A DNA stretch of 43,574 nucleotides from a virus. Both the position numbers and the translations under genes were made by a program. The notes under the pieces are model-generated. The model was not told the DNA's origin. It ran no database searches and worked only from the letters and a program-made list of their open reading frames with translations. Of this stretch, positions 1-8,300 are shown piece after piece. The first letter of the stretch is position 1. Each line of letters opens with the position of its first letter. The DNA lies in the IMG/VR virus record IMGVR_UViG_3300017598_000355, positions 1-43,574 of that record; one strand, 5' to 3'.

Positions 1-44
1 ATCAGCACCGAAGTTGATGATAGTGATTCTGTAAGATTCGATTG
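1..44. repeat. Inverted copy of 364-407 at window edge (likely assembly chimera)
   Basis: Bases 1-44 are a perfect 44-base reverse complement of 364-407, which lies inside the capsid gene; the match stops exactly at 45. From 45 onward the reading frame is sensible capsid coding sequence. A perfect inverted copy of coding sequence at the very edge of a contig is the usual signature of a chimeric read or amplification fold-back, so these 44 bases are probably not genomic. The apparent TTG start at 42 is created by the junction and is not a real start codon. Confidence 0.85.
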
Positions 45-629
45 ACTTATGAGATCTTAGATGAATTGTTGTTAGATTTATCTTTCGCTGCTAAGAAAGG
101 TGGAGGAGATCACAACTTCTTAGGATTAACAGGTATGATGGGTATGCGTGAGTTTGATGCAGCAATGAAAGACTACGCTCGTGGTAATAACATTACTGTT
201 GACAACAACGGAACATTCATTACTGGATCAGGTGCTGACTTAGAGTTCACTGGTTACTTCCGTCGAGTTACATTCATGAATGGTATTAAATTGACTATGA
301 AGGAGTTCCCTCCATACGATGATATCACTCGTAACCGTCAGATTCACCCAATCTCTCAAAAGCCAATCGAATCTTACAGAATCACTATCATCAACTTCGG
401 TGCTGATGGAGAAGGTGGAACTAACATCTGTAAAATGGCATTGAAAGATTCTGAAATGTCTATGTGGACTGTAGCTGGATCAACTGACTCTACTGGAGGC
501 GTTGCGAATAGCTTAGGTGTGAATAGAGCTTCAGGAGTGGATGGGTACGAAATGCACTTCTTATCTCAATCAGGGATTAGAATTAAGAATCCATTATCTT
601 GTGGAGAATTAATCTACAGAGTAGTATAA
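45..629 (+). CDS. Major capsid protein, C-terminal part (5' end missing)
   Basis: This is the last 195 codons of the protein that forms the icosahedral shell. Seen in the sequence: an open frame from the chimera junction at 45 to TAA, ending in a run of short segments typical of crAss-like capsid proteins, namely PPYDDITRNRQIHP, then MSMWTVAGS, then GVDGYEMHFLS and NPLSCGELI. From memory, crAss-like major capsid proteins share this order and end, and run to roughly 500 residues, so about 60 percent is missing upstream. It is followed by an intrinsic terminator, which would insulate this very highly expressed gene. The identification rests on remembered family patterns, not on a search. Confidence 0.82.
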   Translation, partial: TYEILDELLLDLSFAAKKGGGDHNFLGLTGMMGMREFDAAMKDYARGNNITVDNNGTFITGSGADLEFTGYFRRVTFMNGIKLTMKEFPPYDDITRNRQIHPISQKPIESYRITIINFGADGEGGTNICKMALKDSEMSMWTVAGSTDSTGGVANSLGVNRASGVDGYEMHFLSQSGIRIKNPLSCGELIYRVV

Positions 630-650
630 TCGGTTCTAAACCATATAATA

Positions 651-681
651 AAAACCTCAAGTTAACTCTTGGGGTTTTTTT
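651..681 (+). terminator. Intrinsic terminator after capsid gene
   Basis: An 11-base arm at 651-661 (AAAACCTCAAG) pairs with 668-678 (CTTGGGGTTTT, one G-U pair) across a 6-base loop, followed by a T run through 681. It lies 20 bases after the capsid stop and before the next start at 717, so it probably limits read-through from the capsid gene. Confidence 0.8.
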
Positions 682-716
682 ATTCCGTATATTTAATAGA
701 GATTAAAAAATATATT

Positions 717-1526
717 ATGGCAATTGTAGAGATTAAGAGACTAGACAAATTAACATGGGGCGCTGAGCACAAGACCTCGGGAGAAATCCTTCAGAAATTT
801 AATGATTGTAGTGATCATTGGCGAGTAGGAGTTTCTTTAAAAACAGGCTCAAAAGTTACAGGGCTAGATCCTGAAAAACAAGCATACTTCGAAGAGAAGT
901 TGTTCTTAAAGAACGGTGAGCTTGCAGTAGATTCTCCTTATTGGGATTCATTTAAAATTGTAATTCCTGAGAAAGGATTAAAGCTTGATACATCTGATAC
1001 ATTATCAGAGCTTAAGGTATCTGTTCTTACTAGCTGCCCTAAAACAGCGAACAATATCGGTGAAGGTATGAGGTCGAAGAAGAAGGAGTATGTTGTATTC
1101 GATGTAAACAACGAAGCTAGAATAGCCAACTCTGATAGAGAGTTTAAAATCAAGGCTTACATTGCTCTTGATAAGATGAGCGCTGATGAGATTTATGATA
1201 CTTTATTCATGATCGGCATGAACCCTTCAGGAATGTCTCCTGAGGTAGCTAGAGACTCTATTGGTAAAGAAGTAGATGCTGACGCTAAGAGGTTCTGTAA
1301 CATCATTGGTGACGGAAACTTCAAAGACAAGGTTCGAATCGTTAAATGGATTAGATCAGGAGTTCTTAAAAAAGTAGGTGTTGGTAACTCAATGAACATG
1401 CCGGTTAAGTTTGGTGAGATTCTATTAGGTAATAACTTAATGGAGGCTGTGAATTACCTTAACGCTAAAGAGAACGCTAACATCCTAGAGGGTATTCTAG
1501 ACATGGAGAGCACTATAGATAATTAA
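717..1526 (+). CDS. Conserved crAss-like protein encoded next to the capsid gene
   Basis: 269 residues. The ATG at 717 is chosen because the longer frame from 669 would begin inside the terminator hairpin. Recognisable features are WDSFKIVIPEKGLKLDT near residue 75, EYVVFDVNNEARIAN near 125, and a C-terminal helical part with NLMEAVNYLN and ILEGILDMES. This layout matches the roughly 240-270-residue protein that follows the major capsid gene in crAss-like phages. Its exact role is not known to me; a capsid-associated or assembly role is inferred from position. No membrane segment or enzymatic motif is visible. The next gene starts two bases after its stop, so they are translationally linked. 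Confidence 0.7.
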   Translation: MAIVEIKRLDKLTWGAEHKTSGEILQKFNDCSDHWRVGVSLKTGSKVTGLDPEKQAYFEEKLFLKNGELAVDSPYWDSFKIVIPEKGLKLDTSDTLSELKVSVLTSCPKTANNIGEGMRSKKKEYVVFDVNNEARIANSDREFKIKAYIALDKMSADEIYDTLFMIGMNPSGMSPEVARDSIGKEVDADAKRFCNIIGDGNFKDKVRIVKWIRSGVLKKVGVGNSMNMPVKFGEILLGNNLMEAVNYLNAKENANILEGILDMESTIDN

Positions 1527-1527
1527 T

Positions 1528-2184
1528 ATGACAAGAGATGAAATGATACTAGAAATGGACCAATCTTTAGACAAGGTTGGTTCATTTTTTGCTGATCTAG
1601 ATAAGCAGGATTACTACTTCTATTTAACAGAGTCTATGCATCGGTTCATTAAGCAGAGATATCAAAGGAATAACATTTACCAAAAAGGATTTGAAGAGAG
1701 CGTAAAGCGATCTGAGGATTTAAAAGGAGTTGTTAAGTCAGGATATATCCAAGGGATAGATACAGGAGGTTCTTCTCTTCATTTAGTAGATACAATCACA
1801 ACAGATGAAGCTGGATTAACTCCTTCGACTAATGAGTACATGTTTCTTGTTAAGATAGAAGGCAAGACTGACGGCTGTAAGGTTTGGAATAGTATTGATA
1901 TGGTTCAGCAAGATGATTGGTTTTCTATAAAAAAAGATCCTTTCAATGAGCCTACAGTTAACGATCCTAAAGGATTATTTGAGAGTGAAGGTATATTAAT
2001 AGAGCCTGTGACTAGCGTTGTGAAGGTGACTTATATTCAGAATCCTCCATCGATATCTGATACTCAAGATTGTATCCTTTCAGAGCATACGCACAAAGAA
2101 ATAGTTCAACTAGCTGTTTCTCTCGTAATAGAGAATATCGAGAGTCCTAGAGTGCAAACTCATGACAAATCGAATATAGAATAG
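1528..2184 (+). CDS. Ring/adaptor (head-tail connector) protein candidate
   Basis: 218 residues, starting directly after the preceding stop. The N-terminal half is helical (MILEMDQSLDKVGSFF, TESMHRFIKQRYQRN). The C-terminal half is a beta-rich fold ending in VTYIQNPPSI, then CILSEHTHKEIVQLAVSLVIEN. That last pattern (Cys, two or three residues, then a HTHxEIV helix) recurs in the crAss-like gene cluster as one of the ring or tail-adaptor proteins between portal and muzzle. The assignment is by remembered family pattern and position; which ring it forms cannot be told. The stop TAG is followed immediately in frame by TAA. Confidence 0.6.
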   Translation: MTRDEMILEMDQSLDKVGSFFADLDKQDYYFYLTESMHRFIKQRYQRNNIYQKGFEESVKRSEDLKGVVKSGYIQGIDTGGSSLHLVDTITTDEAGLTPSTNEYMFLVKIEGKTDGCKVWNSIDMVQQDDWFSIKKDPFNEPTVNDPKGLFESEGILIEPVTSVVKVTYIQNPPSISDTQDCILSEHTHKEIVQLAVSLVIENIESPRVQTHDKSNIE

Positions 2185-2208
2185 TAATTATAACCTAAAA
2201 ATTAAAAG

Positions 2209-3435
2209 ATGTCTAATTATTCAAAAGTGACGAGAGTACTGATTGGCGATGGCACTAACTCAGAAGTTTCAGTAGCAGCTCTAGCTACAATAAAAAAAGG
2301 AGACCTAGTGTTGTTAGATTCAAAAAACAACATTTTAGACGCAACCACGGCTGCTGCTGTTTCTTTACAGGATCCAGTTTTTGTAGCAATGGGTACTGGC
2401 AGCGGTAAGTTCATTAAATCATCACCTATTGTAGGGGAAACTATTGGTAGGTACGTTGGTACTTCATCTGTTGCTCCGGTACAAAAAGTACAAGCGCTAG
2501 GTTATAATGGAACTGCTGGAAGATTTGTTGTTACTGCAGGAGAAGAGTATAGATTAAGAATCTTAGTTAAAGATTTATCTAGACCAAACTGGCAGCGACC
2601 AACTATGGCTGATGCTAACTACACAGCAAAAACAGGAGAAGACGCTACTTCAGTAGCATCTAAATTAGCTGCTTTAATTACTCAAAAAGATAAGGGTCAT
2701 TCTTTTATCGAAGATAAGTTCAGAGTAGAAGTATTGACTGACGGTACGTTAGATACTGCTATCACTAGTTGTATCGTTACTTACGGGTCTAAAGAAGTGT
2801 TCAAAGCCTCTCACGGTTTAACTGCTGGAGCTGTTGTATCTATCGCTGGAGCTACATATACCGTCGCTAAAGTTTACGGTACTGATTCTTTCGTTTTAAA
2901 CATGGTTTATCAAGGTGTTTCAGGTTCTGAATCTGTATCTCCATTGACAGCTATCACTTCAGTTGGGATTAGAGTTTCTGCTATCGAGGTAGAAGGGTTC
3001 AAAGGTATCGATGGGTATGAGATCACAAACTTCTCTGCTGTGTTAAGTGGAGCGGATGATTATGACCCTTCTCAATACTTAGCTGACTCTACTACTGTGA
3101 CTGAGATGAATCCTGGACAGGGATTTTGGAAGCAAGTATTTGACGCAGAAATGACATCTAGATCTTACTTAGGTGCGCCAATGGATAGAATCTCTTACGA
3201 TTCTAAGTTGGTTGAATCTAATGTAGTTGAAGGTACTGAGTATGACTCTATCGTTATTTCTCATGCTAATGTTCATTATTCAGATTGGAGTTACCGTCAA
3301 CACTCTCCATTACAGACTGAGATTTATATTCCTAAGGATGGAGCTCAAGGAGACGACAATCCTGCTACTAGCTTCTTACATATCTTAAATGAATATGTTA
3401 CTCAAGGAGGAAGATTCCAAAGAATCACATTATAG
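2209..3435 (+). CDS. Structural protein of unknown class (capsid or tail)
   Basis: 408 residues, no recognised catalytic motif. It is beta-rich throughout. The N-terminal part (VSVAALATIKKGDLVLLD) resembles beta-sandwich surface proteins. Around residues 195-235 there is a small barrel-like stretch (SHGLTAGAVVSIAGATY, then TVAKVYGTDSFVLN), a pattern used in phage collar, tail and decoration proteins. The C-terminal part (NPGQGFWKQVFDAEMTSRSY, YIPKDGAQGDDNPATSFL) looks like a core structural domain. Its place between the ring protein and more tail genes, with its own downstream terminator, suggests an abundant virion component. The start is ATG 24 bases after the preceding stop, behind an A-rich leader. 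The stop TAG is backed by an in-frame TAA. Confidence 0.55.
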   Translation: MSNYSKVTRVLIGDGTNSEVSVAALATIKKGDLVLLDSKNNILDATTAAAVSLQDPVFVAMGTGSGKFIKSSPIVGETIGRYVGTSSVAPVQKVQALGYNGTAGRFVVTAGEEYRLRILVKDLSRPNWQRPTMADANYTAKTGEDATSVASKLAALITQKDKGHSFIEDKFRVEVLTDGTLDTAITSCIVTYGSKEVFKASHGLTAGAVVSIAGATYTVAKVYGTDSFVLNMVYQGVSGSESVSPLTAITSVGIRVSAIEVEGFKGIDGYEITNFSAVLSGADDYDPSQYLADSTTVTEMNPGQGFWKQVFDAEMTSRSYLGAPMDRISYDSKLVESNVVEGTEYDSIVISHANVHYSDWSYRQHSPLQTEIYIPKDGAQGDDNPATSFLHILNEYVTQGGRFQRITL

Positions 3436-3457
3436 TAATCTCTTACCATAATCATAT

Positions 3458-3490
3458 AAAGGGTTGGCTTGTTTAGGTCAGCCCTTTTTT
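3458..3490 (+). terminator. Intrinsic terminator inside the structural block
   Basis: The arm 3458-3468 (AAAGGGTTGGC) pairs with 3477-3487 (GTCAGCCCTTT, two G-U pairs) across an 8-base loop and is followed by a T run to 3490. It sits 22 bases after the 408-residue protein gene and overlaps the spurious TTG-initiated extension of the next frame, which supports the internal ATG start at 3509. Confidence 0.78.
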
Positions 3491-3508
3491 GTTGCCGTAA
3501 ACTATATT

Positions 3509-4123
3509 ATGAAATTATCTCAAATAGTATACAACATTAAAAACCTTTTAGAGAAAGGTCAATCTTCTGATGACTTTATATTATCTGACAGGCAATGGAG
3601 TTTTGTGGTGAATTACTACAGAGCTAAAATAATAAAGCAGAACCTTCAGAAAGGGATATTATCGGATCAATTCAAACAGAGAACAGTATTGACTTATGAC
3701 CCAATGACTGACTCTTTCTTACTGCCAGCGATGCCTGTTGAAGATGGGATCACTTATGTAGGTACTCCCGAAAAGAGGTTTGTAAAAGTCCCATTTGGTG
3801 CCACGCAATATACTCAATACGCTAGAGTAACTTCTAATATGCCTAGATGGTATTTAATTCCAAAAGGTATTAAATTGCAGAATGAGAATACTAAGATGTT
3901 AAAGAAGCTTAGGGTAGAGGGGATATTTGAAGACCCTATGGTAATAGAGGAATGCAACAATCCTAAGTGTGGATTGGATTTCGAGTACCCTATACCTATG
4001 AATTATGTAGATCTAATTGTTAAGATGATAGCTGAAACAGAATTATCTATCTTAACAGCTCTACCTGCTAACACACAAAACGATGGTTTAAATCAATTGG
4101 AACAAGTACAGGGATCTAGATGA
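3509..4123 (+). CDS. Tail/ring protein of the crAss-like connector
   Basis: 204 residues from ATG 3509; the frame is open upstream to 3464 but that part is the terminator hairpin. The N-terminus is helical with LSDRQWSFVVNYYRAKIIKQ (residues about 27-47), followed by beta-rich sequence with the long loop YTQYARVTSNMPRWYLIPKG and VEGIFEDP, then a C-terminal helix (MNYVDLIVKMIAETELSIL). This order is familiar from connector ring proteins in crAss-like genomes encoded shortly before the muzzle gene. It contains a CNNPKCG pair that could be structural. The next gene overlaps by 4 bases (ATGA), indicating coupled translation. The specific ring is not assigned. Confidence 0.6.
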   Translation: MKLSQIVYNIKNLLEKGQSSDDFILSDRQWSFVVNYYRAKIIKQNLQKGILSDQFKQRTVLTYDPMTDSFLLPAMPVEDGITYVGTPEKRFVKVPFGATQYTQYARVTSNMPRWYLIPKGIKLQNENTKMLKKLRVEGIFEDPMVIEECNNPKCGLDFEYPIPMNYVDLIVKMIAETELSILTALPANTQNDGLNQLEQVQGSR

Positions 4124-4476
4124 TAGACGCAACAAAGAAGACGGAGGATTTCTATGGCGATTATATCAATGAAGTCTCGAATCCTGTCAAGAATAAGAAG
4201 ATGTTCAAGAGAATAATCGGAGAGTATTGCCGGTTAATGGCTAGAGATTTCTTGCTGAGAGGGTTCGTTAAGTTGCCTGCTATGCTTGGTGTAGTTGACC
4301 TGTATAAATTCAAAGACAGTAAAAAGAAAAGCTGGGAGCATACGGAGAAGATGAAGCCAACATGGATAAGAGGGAGTAGCAAGAATGGTCACTCGATATT
4401 ATTCTCAAAGCAATTGTATAGAAAGATGTACAAAGATTATAATAGATTAATCTATAAAGCAAAAGAAAAGAAATGA
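4120..4476 (+). CDS. Small basic hypothetical protein in the tail gene cluster
   Basis: 118 residues, strongly basic (many Lys/Arg, especially after residue 60). It begins inside the stop of the previous gene (ATGA) and its own stop overlaps the next start by 4 bases, so it is fully embedded in the connector operon. Predicted mix: N-terminal helix, a central strand-rich stretch (FVKLPAMLGVVDLYKF), and a Lys-rich C-terminus (YRKMYKDYNRLIYKAKEKK). crAss-like genomes commonly have a protein of this size between ring genes, but I know no function. A minor virion or assembly role is inferred from position only. Confidence 0.6.
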   Translation: MIDATKKTEDFYGDYINEVSNPVKNKKMFKRIIGEYCRLMARDFLLRGFVKLPAMLGVVDLYKFKDSKKKSWEHTEKMKPTWIRGSSKNGHSILFSKQLYRKMYKDYNRLIYKAKEKK

Positions 4477-5324
4477 TTTACAAAACGGAAAGTATTTACG
4501 TCTCTATTGAGAAAATCATAAGGGATTTAGGGCTAGGCTCAGGAGAGATACCTGAGCATGACTTCATAGAATGGGCTATGGACGCGCTGGAGCATATAGG
4601 AGCTTACACGCAGTTCACAATGAAGTCTTGCAACTTAGCAGTCATAGATCACAAAGCAACGCTGCCATGCGATTTACATCAAGTCCATACATTTGTTAAG
4701 GCTGTTTCTGTTAAGCTCAATGATGATTACAGGTTCTATGCTGGCACCTACCAACAAGCTCTAGCTGATGCTGATCAAGATTGGTCAGAAATGCCGGCTT
4801 ATGAGAAGTATAAAGATTTACTTGCAGGAATTACTAGACCTAGCAACTACAATGATATCGATAAGCCTTTTAACAATCTTAGAAGGAATGCCGATATGTT
4901 TAAGACTGATGACTCATGGAGCGCTGAGGACTATGTAGTGAATCACAACACTGTGACTACTGCATTTAAAGAGGGGGTTATCTATTTAAGGTACCTAGCC
5001 TTCCCTGTTGACGAGAATGGATTACCCGAAGTTCCTGCCAATGTTTCATTTAGAGATGCAATATTTTGGAAGATATGTTATCACTTGTCATTAAGAGGTT
5101 CTGAATTGATTAAGAGTCAAAGGCTAAAAGATCCTGAATACTGTAAACAGAAATGGGATTTCTATTGTGTTCAAGCGAGAGCTGAAGCAAACATGATGGA
5201 TCTTGAAGGAACAATAAGAATAGCAAACAACATGAATCGATTGATTAAAACTCAAGACGATTGGATGAATGGATTTAGAAATTTAGGGAACCCATCAAGT
5301 TTTGTAGCAAATGGAAGAAATTAA
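4473..5324 (+). CDS. Ring/tail-hub protein preceding the muzzle gene
   Basis: 283 residues. The N-terminus YVSIEKIIRDLGL...GEIPEHDFIEWAMDALEHIG (about 9-43) is the helical opening seen in crAss-like ring proteins. It is followed by a beta domain with HKATLPCDLHQVHTFVKAV and a helical end (FRDAIFWKICYHLSLRGSEL; KQKWDFYCVQARAEANM; then NMNRLI). The gene directly before the muzzle in crAss-like phages encodes a ring protein of this general design, so position and pattern agree. It overlaps the previous gene by 4 bases and the muzzle gene by 14 bases. Confidence is good for the family role and low for which ring it forms. Confidence 0.65.
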   Translation: MIYKTESIYVSIEKIIRDLGLGSGEIPEHDFIEWAMDALEHIGAYTQFTMKSCNLAVIDHKATLPCDLHQVHTFVKAVSVKLNDDYRFYAGTYQQALADADQDWSEMPAYEKYKDLLAGITRPSNYNDIDKPFNNLRRNADMFKTDDSWSAEDYVVNHNTVTTAFKEGVIYLRYLAFPVDENGLPEVPANVSFRDAIFWKICYHLSLRGSELIKSQRLKDPEYCKQKWDFYCVQARAEANMMDLEGTIRIANNMNRLIKTQDDWMNGFRNLGNPSSFVANGRN

Positions 5325-8300
5325 TAAAGCCATGGGAGGGTTGAACTCAGATGTTCACCCTGCCTACCAACCGGCTCACACAGTAAGAGATATGAACAAC
5401 TTTGTCCCAATGTCAATAGATGGTAATTTGAATACTATTGAGAACTCAGATGGCAACATTCTTACGTCTGTCGTCTTTCCTAATGGCTTTGAAGTTATAG
5501 GGCATTATCTTTTGAATACTGATTTGATTGTTGTTTTGGTAAAATCTGACGGTAACGGAGGTTATTACTCTCAGGTCGGGGTTATTACAGAAGAAATGTC
5601 AGGATTTGAATACGAAGCCGTGGCCCCTGTGGATTCTAATGGAGATGTACCTATTAATAATAGCGAGCTTGGGTTTTCTTTGAATCACCCTGTTCAATGC
5701 GAGGCTAGAAAGCTAATAGATGGGCATAGAGTCTTGTATTACACAGATAATAACATCGAGCCGGGAAGAGTTGATCTAGATAACCCTCCATTAGTAGGAA
5801 GTGTTAAGTTTGAGTCTTCTTTAGTTCCTGATATGAAAATCCCTCAAATTAGCTTTGAGGTTGAGTATGGTAGGCCTGGGTCTAAGTTCAAACCTGGCAT
5901 GGTTCAGATAGTTACTAGGTATATAACAGATTCAGGTGGAGCAACATTCTTTGGTCTTCCTTCTAATCCTATAAAGATTTACAACGGAGACTCTGCTCAA
6001 TCTACAGAAGGAGGGTATAATGAATTTGATGAAAGCAATAATCCGGACGGGTATGTCTTAGGTAAATCCTATAATCTAATATTTAACAATGTAGACACTA
6101 ACTACAAAAACTTAGAAGTCTTTGTTATATATTACGAAGGTGATTTTAGCCCTGTACCTAGATGTACTAGGTTGGTGACATTACCAATCAGTTCTGACAA
6201 AGCAGAGTATAGCATGTCTTCTATAGATACCGAGGAAGCTTTGGATATAACTCTTGATGAAGTTAACGCTCAGGCCACCTCTTATAACAGAGCTAAATGC
6301 ATATCTCAAAAAGATAACACGCTTTTCTTAGGTAACTTAAGTTCGTCATCTACTAACGATGAGCTTCAAGAAATAGCTAATGCTGTTGAGGTGAGCTACA
6401 GGGTAAAAAGCGTTCCTTATTCAAATAGAGAATATTCTGATAGTCAAGATGAAAGTTTTACAATAAGTAATTCTTTTATAACTGGCCCTAATACAATAAA
6501 TATTGTAGCCAGCTCTCCATTTTTGACTCACGAATCGTCAGCTTCTGAATACAAATACTATATAGACAAAGCACCTGCTTCAGGTTTCGTTTTGATCAAT
6601 TCTATCCCGGCGGCTGGAGAGCAAGTAACTATAACACCAGCATCGGGTTCGGATATAGTACTTACATTTGTTTCAGGAACACCTTCTTCCGATTCAGAGA
6701 TCGAAATAGGTACTGATGAAGCGTCTTGCGCTTTGTCTTTATCAACAACTATTAACAATCTCATAGAGGCTAGTTCTTTCACTTCTTACATAGACAGCGG
6801 AGACCCAGCTAAATGCAATATATATGTTAACGATTCTAAAGATGAAGCTACGCTTACGGTAGGAGCATCTATGACTAAAGAGGATTTAGTCTTAGGTAGT
6901 AGTGAAATAAATTCATCTCCATCTTCTGTTTCTAAGAGTGGAGATACTATTGTATTAAGCTTCAATAGTATCGTATATGCAGGGGGTAAAATCTCTTCAG
7001 ATAGTAATTTTAGTGGAGAAGGAGGCGTGGTTGATGGGTTTGATTTGAATGTTATCCCTGTTATATCAAGCGACACTGATGGGGCGTCCTCTTCTATTAC
7101 TGACTATGTGAATGAAAATATAATATCTTCTAACGCTTCTTACAGAAGAGGGGAAGTTTATTCATTAGGGTTTGGGCTGCTATATAATAACGGATCAACA
7201 TCTCCTGTTTTTCATATCCCAGGAAGTTCTTCTATTGGATCTTCTTTAGGTAAGAATGATCATCCTAGTTGGTCTTCTAACAAAAACCAACAGACCGGTG
7301 AATTAGGTGCTTTTGTCTCTTCTTTAGATTATCAAAGAAATAGTATTATGCCAGGAGACCTCCCTGGAGATGATAATAGTTCAGTAGGGCAATCTGGATT
7401 AGAAAGAAATATTAGACATCACTTGATGCCTGATTTGAGCACAGAGAATCATGTTTCTTTCTCGGGTGGTTCTGCCAACATTAGAATACTTACATTAGAT
7501 TTTAATTTCGTTAAATCAATACCTTCTAGTGTTTTAGATAATGTTCAAGAGGTGTTATTCTTTAGAGAAAGCAGAAGCGAAGGGAACAGCAAATCTGTCA
7601 TTGCTCAAGGGTTATTAAATAAGATGTGCGTTACTGCGGATAAATTCAATAAAAACAACGGCAATGTTGATGGATCAGGGGTGTATCAGGTTAATGGAAA
7701 TGACGTTAACATTAATTCAAAAGTCCTACCTTCTATATTTGACGGGGTGGCATCAATAAACAGTTGGCCTGGAGAAGGATTGGCTTATCAAGGAAAATCA
7801 TCAGGAAGCAATATGCCTGACGCTGGAGATATGTTTAGAGATGACCATGCTGTATTTATATGTCCTGAATCAACTTTTAACTCAGTTATTAGAGGAGAAG
7901 ATCTATCGTCAGCTACATTAAGACCTTTAATAGCAATGGAAGATGAGAATTTCTCTATATCAGGCCCTATAATTAGCTCAACTGACCAGCCTGATCAAGG
8001 AGAATGGTCTTATGAAGAAACAAAAGGAAGAGTGTATTCAAACAAGGACGGAACAAACTCGGTTGGTCTTGAGTATTATCCGTCAATGAAATCTATATTC
8101 AACTACAATAAAATACACGATATAACTATAAATGACAAAACAGATGTTACAATAGACAAGGGAAGAACAAACGATTCAGGTAAAAATCCAAATGATCAGT
8201 TGTCAAGTGATACATACAAGTATTTAGGAAAATGGACAGAGAAGCTTATTGAGATAGTTACTACAACACCAATAAAAGAAAGGGCGAGTAATTACTCAGT

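Noticed and set aside
24-629. Capsid gene starting at TTG 42
   Set aside because: The start codon is formed by the chimeric junction; the protein continues beyond the window.
669-716. TTG-initiated extension of the 269-residue protein
   Set aside because: It would begin inside the terminator stem and T run; ATG 717 has a clean leader.
1528-3435. Stop-codon reassignment of TAG, known in some crAss-like phages
   Set aside because: Genes end normally at TAG (backed by TAA in two cases), and the long genes are uninterrupted under the standard code.
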